Below are positions 1-9,297 of a stretch of 64,000 bases of DNA, in pieces. The notes below the pieces were generated by a model. That model was not told the origin of the DNA. It did not search any database and saw only the letters and a program-made list of their open reading frames with translations. Origin of the DNA: JBJHDF01 sp050486405. Its GTDB lineage: Bacteria; Pseudomonadota; Gammaproteobacteria; Pseudomonadales; Cellvibrionaceae. The translations under genes and the position numbers were made by a program. The stretch covers positions 69,684 to 133,683 of the forward strand of contig JBJHDF010000007.1 in the NCBI GenBank assembly GCA_050486405.1, given 5' to 3'. How positions within the stretch are numbered: the stretch's first letter is position 1; every line of letters begins with the position of its first letter.

Positions 1-413
<413 letters not shown>

Positions 414-450
414 CAGTTTTTCTCCCCTGTTGTTGTACAAATGTTCATCA

Positions 451-1305
451 TTAAATGCGAGGCAACCACATTCCCATGGTGGCCGAAAAAATGCCGATGC
501 CCATCCCGACAGTCAGCACAGACAGGCCGATGGCCATGCCGAGTTTTCCGGGGGAATTCGCCTTGTCCTTTGCCCACAGGTAAGTTTCGAGTGCGGCAAG
601 CGGCACCAGGTATTGTGCGAATCCCAGGAATACGAGAAAGGGCCCGCGAAACGTTTCCGGATCGAATCCCACCGGGGCCTGATGGATAAACAGCCACAAC
701 ATCAGGCCAATGCGGAAAAACCAGACACCACTTGCCGCCAGAATCAGCCGCAGTGCCCAGCGACGGTGAGCTGAAATGTCGCGCTCGATGGCGCGTTTTA
801 CCGTCATGGCAGCGAACCAGATAATCAGAACTGCGTTGATACTGATGGATATTGCGGTGGCCGTGCCACCAATGGTGCCTCTGGCCCAGGTCATATAAAG
901 TCCTGTAACGCTGGCCAGCAAGGCGGTCATCAGAAACAGGCGGCCATTCCAATGGTGGAAAACAGGAAAGCGATTTCTGATTTGCGGAACCAGTTGCAAC
1001 GGGCCGGCCCCCATGATGACAAAGGCCATAAAAACATGCGCTGCTACCGCAACGTTGCCCAGCGTATCCCCGGAAACATACCCGTTGGGCATATGGGATT
1101 CCTGCAACCCTTCCAGTCCCTGGGCAAAAATCAGCGAGCCATAAAAAGCTGCGATATAGTAGACAAATACCCATTGGCCAGCGATCATCACCAAAAACCA
1201 GAATTTTGCCGATGCGTTCAACGCCGTATCGGCTTTCAGGTTCAGTGCACTGTTTGCGGGGTTGAACCCTGCCGGAATGGTTTTACTCACTACATGATCT
1301 GTCAT
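451..1305 (-). CDS. DUF2306-type integral membrane protein
   Basis: A 284-residue membrane protein with about seven hydrophobic segments, roughly at residues 33-55, 85-108, 120-140, 148-168, 185-210, 220-242 and 255-278. Conserved-looking features are the GPLQL stretch near residue 100, the FHHWNGRLF stretch near 117 and HRRWALR near 180, typical of the DUF2306 family of unknown function. It lies between the GntR regulator (16 bases upstream) and an ABC ATPase gene, so all three are probably co-transcribed and repressed by GntR. It does not look like an ABC-2 permease, so the ATPase partner is either downstream beyond the window or this protein takes that place. Family assignment is by pattern recognition only. 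Confidence 0.8.
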   Translation of the reverse strand: MTDHVVSKTIPAGFNPANSALNLKADTALNASAKFWFLVMIAGQWVFVYYIAAFYGSLIFAQGLEGLQESHMPNGYVSGDTLGNVAVAAHVFMAFVIMGAGPLQLVPQIRNRFPVFHHWNGRLFLMTALLASVTGLYMTWARGTIGGTATAISISINAVLIIWFAAMTVKRAIERDISAHRRWALRLILAASGVWFFRIGLMLWLFIHQAPVGFDPETFRGPFLVFLGFAQYLVPLAALETYLWAKDKANSPGKLGMAIGLSVLTVGMGIGIFSATMGMWLPRI

Positions 1306-1321
1306 GGTCGAATCTCTGTTG

Positions 1322-1696
1322 TCAGTTGTTCTCTTCGTGTGCCCGCTTGATCGTGTCGATCAGTTCGGTCTTCTCGATGCCCAGTTGTCTGGCCATGTCC
1401 AATAGCCGGGGCAGTTCCTGCTGCAAAAACCGCTGGCGCTGTTCGGTCAGGGCGCGCTGCCGGGCGCCGGGGAGGACAAACATGCCCAGGCCCCGCCGTT
1501 TTTCAATCAGCCCCTGATCCACCAGCTCCTGATAGGCCTTGGCCACGGTCAGGTGGTTGATCTGATAGTCGCTGGCCACCTGCCGTACCGAGGGGATGGC
1601 CTCTCCCTCTTTCAGGTGTCCGTTGAGAATCAGCGCAAAAATGCGTTCAGTCAGCTGGCGGTAAATGGGCTGATCGTCTCTCCAGGGGTCCTGCAT
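1322..1696 (-). CDS. GntR family regulator, YtrA subfamily
   Basis: A short (124 aa) transcription factor with an N-terminal winged helix-turn-helix (QPIYRQLTERI near residue 9, then PSVRQVASDYQINHLTVAKAYQEL around 35-60) and only a brief C-terminal helical tail. That shortness defines the YtrA subfamily, whose members usually repress their own operon together with linked ABC transporter genes. It is first in the operon with the DUF2306 gene and the ABC ATPase. A perfect inverted repeat sits about 40 bases upstream of its start codon and is its probable binding site. The inducer is unknown. Confidence 0.9.
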   Translation of the reverse strand: MQDPWRDDQPIYRQLTERIFALILNGHLKEGEAIPSVRQVASDYQINHLTVAKAYQELVDQGLIEKRRGLGMFVLPGARQRALTEQRQRFLQQELPRLLDMARQLGIEKTELIDTIKRAHEENN

Positions 1697-1734
1697 GGGG
1701 CTCTCCTGATAATTGGGCCTGATATTTGTGATAG

Positions 1735-1758
1735 AGTGTTATATATAACTATAACACT
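1735..1758. promoter_or_regulatory. Probable GntR/YtrA operator
   Basis: GTGTTATA at 1736-1743 and TATAACAC at 1750-1757 form a perfect 8-base inverted repeat around a 6-base AT-rich centre, with one further A/T pair outside. It lies just upstream of the gntR start (1696), where YtrA-like regulators bind, and the GT..TA / TA..AC layout fits the subfamily. Function is inferred from position and symmetry. Confidence 0.65.
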
Positions 1759-1897
1759 ATAAATGAGATATACAAGCTTTTTTGGGAAAATTGCGGCTCG
1801 CACAAACCGCCGCTGAAAACAAGACTGGTCTGAACGGAGCATTTACGCATAATGGGCGGCTCTCCCCTGATACCGCAATTGAGTGAGTCTGGATTCC

Positions 1898-4237
1898 ATG
1901 ATCAGTATTTCCCAACGCATCGCCGAAGAACTGAACTGCCGCGAACCCCAGGTGGCCGCCGCTGTGACCCTGCTAGACGAGGGCGCCACCGTGCCCTTTA
2001 TCTCCCGCTACCGCAAGGAAGTCACCGGCGGCCTGGACGACACCCAGATGCGCACCCTGGAAGAGCGGCTGCGCTACCTGCGCGAGTTGGAAGACCGGCG
2101 CGAGACCATCCTCAAGAGCATTGCCGAGCAGGAAAAACTCACCCCGGAACTGGAGCGGGATATCCGCGCCGCCGACACCAAGACCCGGCTGGAAGACCTC
2201 TACCTGCCCTACAAGCCCAGGCGCCGCACCAAGGGCCAGATCGCCCGGGAGGCCGGACTGGAGCCCCTGGCCGACGCCCTGCTGGCGGACCCGACCCTGA
2301 ACCCGGAGGCCGAGGCCGCCGCCTACCTGAACCCCGAGCACAAGATCGAGGACACCAGGGCCGCCCTGGACGGCGCCAAGTACATCCTGATGGAGCGCTT
2401 CAGCGAAGACGCCGACCTGTTGGGCCGGCTGCGCGATTTCATGGCCCGCGAAGCCCTGCTCAGCGCCCGGGCGGCCGCCGGCAAGGAGGCGGATCAGGCC
2501 CAGGAAGTGCAGAAATTCCGCGACTACTTTGAACACGACGAACCCCTGAAAAAAGTCCCCTCGCACCGCGCCCTGGCCATGTTTCGCGGCCGCAACGAGG
2601 GCGTGCTCACCCTGGCGCTGACTCTCGGCGAGGAAGACCCGGCGGCGGTGCACCCCTGCCAGGTGATGGTGGCCGAGCACTGGGGCATCCGCGATCAGGG
2701 CCGCGCCGCCGATGCCTGGCTGTCAGAGGTGGTGCGCTGGACCTGGCGGGTGAAGCTGCTCACCCACCTGGAGACCGACCTGCTGGGGGAGCTGCGCGAG
2801 CGCGCCGAGCAGGACGCCATCAAGGTGTTCGCCGACAACCTGAAAGATCTGCTGCTGGCCGCCCCGGCGGGCCAGAAGGCCACCATCGGCCTGGACCCGG
2901 GCCTGCGCACCGGCGTCAAGCTGGCGGTGGTGGACGCCACCGGCAAGCTGCTGGACCACGGTGCCATCTTCCCCACCCCGCCCCAGAATCGGGTGGCCGA
3001 GGCGGAAGCCGTGCTGGTGGCCCACTGCAAAAAGTACGATGTCGGGCTGATCGCCATCGGCAACGGCACCGCCTCCCGGGAGACGGAAAAGTTCGTCAAG
3101 GACGCCCTCAAGCGCCACCCGGATATCAAGGCCCAGGCGGTGATGGTCAACGAGGCCGGCGCCTCGGTCTACTCCGCCTCGGAGTTTGCCGCCCGGGAAT
3201 TTCCCGATCTGGACGTGACCATCCGCGGCGCCATCTCCATCGCCCGGCGCCTGCAGGATCCGCTGGCGGAGCTGGTGAAAATCGAACCCAAATCCATCGG
3301 CGTCGGCCAGTACCAGCACGATGTCTCCCAGGTGCAACTGGCCCGCTCCCTGGACGCGGTGGTGGAGGACTGTGTGAACGCCGTGGGGGTGGAGGTGAAC
3401 ACCGCCTCGGCGGCACTGCTGGCCCGGGTGTCCGGGCTCAACACCACCCTGGCCAACAATATCGTCGAGTTCCGGGATGCCAACGGCGCCTTTCCCTCGC
3501 GCAAGGCGCTGAAAAAAGTGCCGCGCTTTGGCGACAAGACCTTTGAGCAGGCGGCGGGCTTTCTGCGCGTGGCCGGCGGCGAGAATCCCCTGGACGCCTC
3601 GGCGGTGCACCCGGAATCCTACTCGGTGGTGGAGCGCATCGCCGACAAAAACCGGCGCGACATTCGCAGCCTGATCGGCGACAGCGCCTTTCTGCGCGGC
3701 CTGGCGGCCAACGACTACACCGACGACAGGTTTGGCGTGCCCACGGTCACCGACATCATCCGCGAGCTGGACAAACCCGGCCGCGACCCGCGCCCGGAGT
3801 TCAGGACCGCCCGCTTCCAGGAGGGGGTGGACACCCTCAAGGACCTGGCGCCGGGCATGATTCTCGAAGGCACGGTCACCAACGTCACCAACTTCGGCGC
3901 CTTTATCGATGTGGGGGTGCACCAGGACGGACTGGTGCATATCTCCGCCCTGTCCGACAAATTTGTGAAGGACCCCCGGGAAGTGGTCAAGGCCGGCGAT
4001 GTGGTGAAGGTGAAGGTGATGGAAGTGGACGTGCCGCGCAAGCGCATCGGGCTGTCCATGCGCCTGGACGACCAGCCCGGGGAAAAGACCGAGCGCGACC
4101 AGAGCCGGCGGGACAGGGGCCAGCGACCCGCCGGCAAACCCGATCGCGCCCGGGCCAATAACGCGGGGCGCGAAAAAGCCGCGCCGGCCATGGGCAGCAT
4201 GGGCGCGCTGTTGCAGCAGGCATTGCAGAAGAAATAG
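1898..4237 (+). CDS. tex: Tex, RNA-binding transcription accessory protein
   Basis: Tex is a conserved cytoplasmic nucleic-acid-binding protein of the Spt6 type that affects transcription. The 779-residue product shows the Tex N-terminal domain (LDEGATVPFISRYRKE near residue 28), the YqgF/RNase H-like domain (TIGLDPGLRTGVK near 325), helix-hairpin-helix repeats (around 480-570) and a C-terminal S1 RNA-binding domain (TNFGAFIDVGVHQDGLVHIS near 660), ending in a basic tail. I chose the ATG at 1898 over the in-frame GTG at 1883 because its N-terminus aligns without gaps to remembered Pseudomonas Tex starts (M..I..RIAEEL). It is monocistronic and converges on the GH5 gene. A long open frame antisense to it is a GC-codon shadow. 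Confidence 0.96.
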   Translation: MISISQRIAEELNCREPQVAAAVTLLDEGATVPFISRYRKEVTGGLDDTQMRTLEERLRYLRELEDRRETILKSIAEQEKLTPELERDIRAADTKTRLEDLYLPYKPRRRTKGQIAREAGLEPLADALLADPTLNPEAEAAAYLNPEHKIEDTRAALDGAKYILMERFSEDADLLGRLRDFMAREALLSARAAAGKEADQAQEVQKFRDYFEHDEPLKKVPSHRALAMFRGRNEGVLTLALTLGEEDPAAVHPCQVMVAEHWGIRDQGRAADAWLSEVVRWTWRVKLLTHLETDLLGELRERAEQDAIKVFADNLKDLLLAAPAGQKATIGLDPGLRTGVKLAVVDATGKLLDHGAIFPTPPQNRVAEAEAVLVAHCKKYDVGLIAIGNGTASRETEKFVKDALKRHPDIKAQAVMVNEAGASVYSASEFAAREFPDLDVTIRGAISIARRLQDPLAELVKIEPKSIGVGQYQHDVSQVQLARSLDAVVEDCVNAVGVEVNTASAALLARVSGLNTTLANNIVEFRDANGAFPSRKALKKVPRFGDKTFEQAAGFLRVAGGENPLDASAVHPESYSVVERIADKNRRDIRSLIGDSAFLRGLAANDYTDDRFGVPTVTDIIRELDKPGRDPRPEFRTARFQEGVDTLKDLAPGMILEGTVTNVTNFGAFIDVGVHQDGLVHISALSDKFVKDPREVVKAGDVVKVKVMEVDVPRKRIGLSMRLDDQPGEKTERDQSRRDRGQRPAGKPDRARANNAGREKAAPAMGSMGALLQQALQKK

Positions 4238-4273
4238 TCGGAGTGAGGGCCTTCCCTGGCCCGAAAGAACTTG

Positions 4274-6319
4274 CTAATTACAGGCAGAGTTGATGCGCTG
4301 GCTGCCGTTCCAATTGCATTCGCCGGTGATCAGGCAGGTGGCCAGGTTGTTGTTGAACGAATTGGTGGCGTGGTCGAAGATCATGAACCAGCCGCCGTCG
4401 TCCCAGACCGCCGTGGGTGTGCCCCGGGGTACCGCGTGCCCGGTGTGCAGGCGCTGGTACCACAGACGGATGTTGTTGCACTGCATGTTCTGGTAGCGGC
4501 TGCGCCAACCCACACCCCACTCGCTGATGTACACCGGCATGCCGTTGCCCACGGTGTTGGCCCAGTTGAGCATGGTGTCCATGGGGTTGGCGATGTTGCT
4601 CTCGGTCCAGGGGTAGTTATAGGGGCCGATGTTGCTGCCGGAAAACTCCCAGGGGTCGTAGTGGTGCCAGGAGACCATGACGTAGGGGTCGCTGCCGCCG
4701 CCCACCGGGTTCAGGTTGTACCAGACCTGAGGTACTTCATGGGCGCCGAACCACTGGTTGCCGCCGATGATGACAATGCGCTGGGGGTCCACCGCGCGGA
4801 TGCGGTCATAAGCCCGGCCGGTCATGTTCCTCACGTTGGCTACCGGCATGGGGTTCAGGTTGTTCAGGTGCGGTTCGTTAAGTATCTGGAACAACAGGCG
4901 GTGATCCCGGTCGGCAAACAGCGTGGCGATATCCTGCCAGAGACGCTCCAGCACCTGCCAGCGGTTGTAGGTTTTCAGGTCACCCTCGTGGTGGGCGTTG
5001 ATGACCACGTACATGCCGGGCAGCGACAGGGCGTAGTCCACCACCTGGATGATCTCCTGCAGCCGGGGATGATTGACGTTGACGTTGCCCACCAGCGGGT
5101 CGTGCACCAGGGTATTGCCACCGATGGGTGCGGTCCAGGTGATGGGTATGCGCACATTGCGGTAGCCCATGGCGTAGTAGGCATCGATCTTGGGCCTGGC
5201 GGCGGCGAAGGTGCGCGGATGCTGATTGCTCTCGAACATTTGCCCCAGGTTGAAGCCCGCGCCCATGCCGGCGGCGGCCTGGGTGGCGGTCAGACCGCCT
5301 GACGGTGGCTGCCCTGGCGGCGGTGAGCCCGATCCGCTGCCGACGATTTCCAGCCAGTTCAGGTTGAAACCGCCGTTTTCCACGTACACCCCCAGATCGT
5401 AGGTGCCGGCATTCACGGAAACCTGGGTTTCGATAGTCTGCCAGTTCTGCCAGCCACCCGTGTTGGGCACCGACAGGCTGCCCAGATAGATGTCGCCGCC
5501 GTTGAGATCCAGGGCAAACTGGCCACCGCTGTTGGGGCTGGCTACCCGGGCGCGTATGGTGTAGTTGCCCGTCTGGGAAAACTGCACACCGCCGTACTTG
5601 AGCCATTCGGTGGCCTCCATCCAGCCGACGTTGTAGCCGCCGCCGGTGTCGGTGGTCGCCTCGATGTCGACGCCGTCGTTGCGGTAGGCACCGCCCTGGT
5701 TGTTGGGCGTGGTGTCAAAGTATTCGGTGTAGTCCTCCGCCTGGATGCGCAGGGCGGAACCGGATGAGGAACCGCCGGAAGAGCCTCCGGAGGAGCCACC
5801 GGATGACCCGGACTGGCCGGCTGGCGTGATTTCAAACCAGTTGAAGTTCCAGCCGCTGGAGTTGGCGAGCACACCGAAGCTGTGGGTGCCCTGGGGCAGA
5901 TTGACCGTGGTTTCCAGCGTGGTCCAGTTCTGCCAGCCACCCGTGGCGGGAATGTTGAACTGGGCCAGCAGCACCGAGCCGGCGTTCATTTCCAGTGACA
6001 TACTGGCCCCATTGGGACTGGCGACCCGTACGCGTACAAGGTATTGACCGGAACTGGGAATGTTGACGTTGTGATAGGCCAGCCATTCGCCGGTTTCGAT
6101 CCAGCCGACGTTGTAACCGCCGCCGGTGTCGGTAGTGGCTTCGATGTCGACGCCGTCGTTGCGGTAGGCGCCGCCCTGGTTGTTGGGAGTGGTGTCAAAG
6201 TAGGCGTCGTAATCCTCGGCCTGGATCAAAAGCGCGGAAGCGTTGGTGGCGAGGCAGAGCAAACTGGCGGTCACCGCCAGTCGCAGCCATTTGCCTGATC
6301 GGGAGATCGATAGTGTCAT
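4274..6319 (-). CDS. Secreted GH5 endoglucanase with two CBM6 modules
   Basis: An extracellular glycoside hydrolase that probably cuts beta-1,4-glucan. The order is: Sec signal peptide (residues 1-29, ending NASA), CBM6 (about 30-165), Gly/Ser linker (about 168-187), a second CBM6 (about 188-325), Gly/Pro linker, then a GH5 (alpha/beta)8 barrel (about 345-655). The acid/base Glu is in LNEPH near residue 480 and the nucleophile Glu in ISEWG near 598. Both CBM6 modules begin with the typical QAEDY and carry DGVDIEAT and GYNVGW. An AGGGGA ribosome site lies 8 bases before the ATG. Specificity could also be mannan or a mixed-linkage glucan, since GH5 is polyspecific; cellulase is favoured by the GH9 gene nearby. 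Confidence 0.92.
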   Translation of the reverse strand: MTLSISRSGKWLRLAVTASLLCLATNASALLIQAEDYDAYFDTTPNNQGGAYRNDGVDIEATTDTGGGYNVGWIETGEWLAYHNVNIPSSGQYLVRVRVASPNGASMSLEMNAGSVLLAQFNIPATGGWQNWTTLETTVNLPQGTHSFGVLANSSGWNFNWFEITPAGQSGSSGGSSGGSSGGSSSGSALRIQAEDYTEYFDTTPNNQGGAYRNDGVDIEATTDTGGGYNVGWMEATEWLKYGGVQFSQTGNYTIRARVASPNSGGQFALDLNGGDIYLGSLSVPNTGGWQNWQTIETQVSVNAGTYDLGVYVENGGFNLNWLEIVGSGSGSPPPGQPPSGGLTATQAAAGMGAGFNLGQMFESNQHPRTFAAARPKIDAYYAMGYRNVRIPITWTAPIGGNTLVHDPLVGNVNVNHPRLQEIIQVVDYALSLPGMYVVINAHHEGDLKTYNRWQVLERLWQDIATLFADRDHRLLFQILNEPHLNNLNPMPVANVRNMTGRAYDRIRAVDPQRIVIIGGNQWFGAHEVPQVWYNLNPVGGGSDPYVMVSWHHYDPWEFSGSNIGPYNYPWTESNIANPMDTMLNWANTVGNGMPVYISEWGVGWRSRYQNMQCNNIRLWYQRLHTGHAVPRGTPTAVWDDGGWFMIFDHATNSFNNNLATCLITGECNWNGSQRINSACN
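5619..5721 (-). repeat. Internal CBM6-coding repeat, copy 2 of 2
   Basis: This segment of the second CBM6 is nearly base-for-base identical to 6099-6201 in the first CBM6, offset by exactly 480 bases. It encodes the stretch from the FDTTPNNQGG region through GYNVGW. Identity falls off outside it, so either recent duplication or gene conversion within the gene is likely. Confidence 0.85.
6099..6201 (-). repeat. Internal CBM6-coding repeat, copy 1 of 2
   Basis: Partner of the repeat at 5619-5721. The few differences are mostly third-codon changes, whereas the rest of the two CBM6 modules differs much more in both DNA and protein. Confidence 0.85.
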
Positions 6320-6717
6320 TATAGTGTCCCCTTACTATTATGGAATTTAGGGTTTAAGCAATGTATTGGCAGCGGGCCGCCCAGAGGTTGGCCAGCAACT
6401 TACCATTCAACTCCGATACCGGCCCAAGGGAGACCGAGTTGGGGACATTTCAGAAGTTCGCACCCAGTTTTGCGACGAAACGCATCGATTTAAGGTGCCA
6501 AGCCCGCAATCGATAGCGCAATACGCTATATAAAATCCTATTTCTATAACGCTGGGGGGTTGTAGACAGGGGGTCAATCTCCTGCCTGGGCATTTTGACC
6601 ACCCCTACCTTTTGAACTACTATTCAAGCGAAACAGGGCTTTCCCTGGTTCACCGTCTGGAGGTGCTTTGCTCTGCCGCAGCTCCGGTCGGTTTCTTCAT
6701 CCATGGGAAGAGTCTCA
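6320..6717. promoter_or_regulatory. Divergent promoter region between GH5 gene and chemoreceptor gene
   Basis: About 400 bases without a credible gene. Near 6525-6555 there is an AT-rich tract (TATATAAAAT) that could be a -10 element. I cannot assign a particular regulator site. Confidence 0.35.
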
Positions 6718-8211
6718 ATGCCAAGAAAGTCCCTTACCATCAAGCTGTTGGTGGCACTTACCGCAGTGACGCTGATTGTCGCCGCGTTGGTCCTGGGGGC
6801 CAGCTATCAGCGCATCAGCACCCAGCAAAACAACTACTTTGAAGAGCAGGTGCAGGCCAATCTCCGCCTGGCAAACTCCGCACTGCTGGAAGCGGTCTTT
6901 TCCTATGACTTCGCCCAGGTTGAGGCCATCGCCCAGTCCCTGGCGGACACCTCGCTGATCAGTCGTATTGCTGTGTCGGATCACCGCGGCCGGCCGCTGG
7001 CGACAGCGGAGAGTCCGTTGCAACGGGGCAATGCCACTGTGACGCACTCCCGGGTGGAAATCGTGAGGGAAGGCGAGGTCATTGGTCACTACGATATAGA
7101 CTTCACCCGGCATGAAGTGGATGCCATTGTGGCGGGCCAGTTGCGCGTTACCATGGTGACGGTGCTGGCGCTGTTGGTGGCGATTCTGGTCATGGCCGCG
7201 GTATTGACGCGCAAGATGATTTCCCAGCCCATTCAGCATGTCAGCAAACTGCTGGGCGAGATCGCCGATGGCGGCGGCGACCTGACCCGCCGGTTGCCGA
7301 CCAGCAGCAAGGATGAAATCGCCGACCTGGCTAACAATTTCAACCGGGTGATGGAACACATTGCCGATCTGGTGGGGCAGGTGATGGTGGTGATCAACAG
7401 CGTGTCCCAGCAGACCTCCACGCTGTCGTCCACATCGGACAGCACGGCCATGTCCATCGATCAGCAGGGCAAAGAAATTGAAATGATCGCCACGGCACTG
7501 CAGGAAATGTCCCACTCCGCCGAAGAAGTGGCCGAGCACGCCAAGGCGACGGCGGATGATACCGACGAAACGCTGCAGTACACGGATGAGGGCTCGGTGG
7601 TGGTCAAGTCCGCGATTGACACCATCAACCGTTTGACAGACCAGATCGAGTCCACGGCCACCAAGGTTCATGTGCTCAAGGACAACAGTGAAAACATCGG
7701 GTCAGTGGCGGAGGTTATTCGCTCCATCGCCGAACAGACCAATCTGTTGGCCTTGAACGCGGCGATTGAAGCGGCCAGGGCCGGCGAACAGGGGCGGGGT
7801 TTCGCTGTGGTGGCGGACGAAGTGCGGGCCTTGGCGCAGAAGACACGGCAGTCCACCGAAGAGATCGAAGTGATTATCCAGCAACTGCAAAAGGCCTCTG
7901 ACGAAGCGCATCAGTCCATGACTACCAGCATTTCTTCTTTGCAGGAAACCATCGATACCTCCGCCAAGGTAAATCATTCGCTGGAAAAAATTCGCGCCAA
8001 TGTCAATAAAATCAATTCCATGAACCACCATATTGCCTCGGCGGCCACCGAACAGAGTGCCGTCGCTCACGAGGTCAGTAAAAACGTTTCCTCCGTGCAA
8101 ACCCTGTCGCAGCAGGTGTCCCGCAACGCCGAGGTGGTTCGTCAGAGCAGTGTTTCGCTTGAAGCGGACGGCAAGGTGCTCAAGGAGCGGATGGACAAGT
8201 TTACGATCTGA
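6718..8211 (+). CDS. Methyl-accepting chemotaxis protein
   Basis: A transmembrane chemoreceptor of 497 residues that would signal to CheW/CheA. It has a first membrane helix (about 8-28), a periplasmic sensor region (about 30-145), a second membrane helix (about 147-168), a HAMP domain (about 170-222, with SQPIQHVSKLL and DLTRR) and a cytoplasmic signalling coiled coil. The highly conserved hairpin tip contains NLLALNAAIEAARAGEQGR near residue 345. The ATG at 6718 is preferred to the one at 6703 because GGAAGAG sits about 8 bases before it. The ligand is unknown; its place between cellulase genes allows, but does not prove, sensing of plant sugars. Confidence 0.94.
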   Translation: MPRKSLTIKLLVALTAVTLIVAALVLGASYQRISTQQNNYFEEQVQANLRLANSALLEAVFSYDFAQVEAIAQSLADTSLISRIAVSDHRGRPLATAESPLQRGNATVTHSRVEIVREGEVIGHYDIDFTRHEVDAIVAGQLRVTMVTVLALLVAILVMAAVLTRKMISQPIQHVSKLLGEIADGGGDLTRRLPTSSKDEIADLANNFNRVMEHIADLVGQVMVVINSVSQQTSTLSSTSDSTAMSIDQQGKEIEMIATALQEMSHSAEEVAEHAKATADDTDETLQYTDEGSVVVKSAIDTINRLTDQIESTATKVHVLKDNSENIGSVAEVIRSIAEQTNLLALNAAIEAARAGEQGRGFAVVADEVRALAQKTRQSTEEIEVIIQQLQKASDEAHQSMTTSISSLQETIDTSAKVNHSLEKIRANVNKINSMNHHIASAATEQSAVAHEVSKNVSSVQTLSQQVSRNAEVVRQSSVSLEADGKVLKERMDKFTI

Positions 8212-8229
8212 GGCGCCGGTCTGGCTGGG

Positions 8230-9210
8230 TTACCGCGTCGGTTCGCGCAACCACTGCTTTGCGTAAGTGAAGGCCGGTTCGCGGTATTCCGGGGTTTCGT
8301 TGACGATCTGATGGCGGGCGCCGGGCAGTGTGATAAAGGTAGCCCGGGGCAGTTTGGCGCGCAGGCGTTTCATGTTGTAGTGCAGATCAACGGTGGTGTC
8401 ATCGCTACCCTGAAGAATCAGCAATGATCGGTTCAATTCCGGGTAACTCTTTGTATCCCGATCCCATTGTTTCATGGCATCGACCCAAACCGTTGGCAGT
8501 CGATGGTACTGCAGGGGGTCGCGGTGCGCGATAAATTCGTTGTACTCGGTATCGTGGGAGCTGCTGCGAAAAGTGCGTCTGATGCTGCTGACCGAAGAGC
8601 GCAGCAGCAGATGTAGCCAGCGGCCGCTGGCATGCCAGCCGAAGGGCAGTATCAAGGGTGCCAGCAACACTATGCGCTCGAGATGTTCATCCGTGTGCCG
8701 CCAGAGATAGTTCAGCAGGGCCGCGCCACCGGTGCTCTGTCCCAGCGCGTGCAGCGGTTGGGGCAGATGGCTGGCGGTTGCCGCCAGCAGCCCCGCCAGC
8801 ACATCACCGTACTGGTCGAATGAGTTGATCGATGCCGGTTCACCGCTGCTCAGGCCGTGGCCGGGCAGATCGAGCGCCAGTACGGCGTAGCCGTTCTCCA
8901 AACCAAAACGAATGGCATTGCCATAGTTGCCGATGTGGTCGTAATAACCGTGCACCACCAGCAGGCTGCCGATCGGTTGCGCGGGTGTCCAGCAGTGGAT
9001 CGCGATGCGAAAGCCGTGACAATGCAGACTGCCGCAGTTGTGCTGCACGCCGTTCATGGTGGCGGCAAAGTTGATGCGATAGAAATCCAGATAGCTTGTC
9101 AGCCCCGGGATTTCCGCGCTCAGCCGGGTTCGGGTCAGGTCCAGCTCGGGCAGGGCGGCGGCCAGTTGCTCCAGTTGCGTGCGGGTAAGTTGCGGAAGCG
9201 TCGGGTCCAT
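8230..9210 (-). CDS. Alpha/beta hydrolase, lysophospholipase-like
   Basis: A 326-residue serine hydrolase without a visible signal peptide. The nucleophile elbow is GQSTG (about residue 170), the oxyanion region is VVHGYYDH (near 88), and the acid and histidine of the triad are probably in QGSDDTTV (about 275) and GARHQIV (about 302). The layout resembles the serine aminopeptidase S33/lysophospholipase group. The ATG at 9210 is chosen because the only upstream in-frame start is a TTG inside a terminator hairpin. It ends 18 bases from the convergent chemoreceptor gene. The substrate cannot be read from the sequence. Confidence 0.88.
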   Translation of the reverse strand: MDPTLPQLTRTQLEQLAAALPELDLTRTRLSAEIPGLTSYLDFYRINFAATMNGVQHNCGSLHCHGFRIAIHCWTPAQPIGSLLVVHGYYDHIGNYGNAIRFGLENGYAVLALDLPGHGLSSGEPASINSFDQYGDVLAGLLAATASHLPQPLHALGQSTGGAALLNYLWRHTDEHLERIVLLAPLILPFGWHASGRWLHLLLRSSVSSIRRTFRSSSHDTEYNEFIAHRDPLQYHRLPTVWVDAMKQWDRDTKSYPELNRSLLILQGSDDTTVDLHYNMKRLRAKLPRATFITLPGARHQIVNETPEYREPAFTYAKQWLREPTR

Positions 9211-9252
9211 TGTGGGTAGCCAGGGATAGTTCCGTTTCCGGGGCAGGTTAAT

Positions 9253-9283
9253 AAAAGGGCTGGCCAATTGCCAGCCCTTTTTT
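9253..9283. terminator. Rho-independent terminator, probably of the GH9 gene
   Basis: AAAAGGGCTGGC (9253-9264) pairs perfectly with GCCAGCCCTTTT (9270-9281) around the loop CAATT. On the minus strand the stem ends in a T-run, 15 bases after the GH9 stop codon; the plus strand also ends in six T, so it may work both ways. Confidence 0.85.
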
Positions 9284-9297
9284 ACGGCGGTTGTGTG

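Noticed and set aside
2723..3940. Long open frame antisense to tex
   Set aside because: GC-rich third positions leave the opposite strand open; the product is Gly/His/Val-rich with no domain, while the sense strand is a complete Tex.
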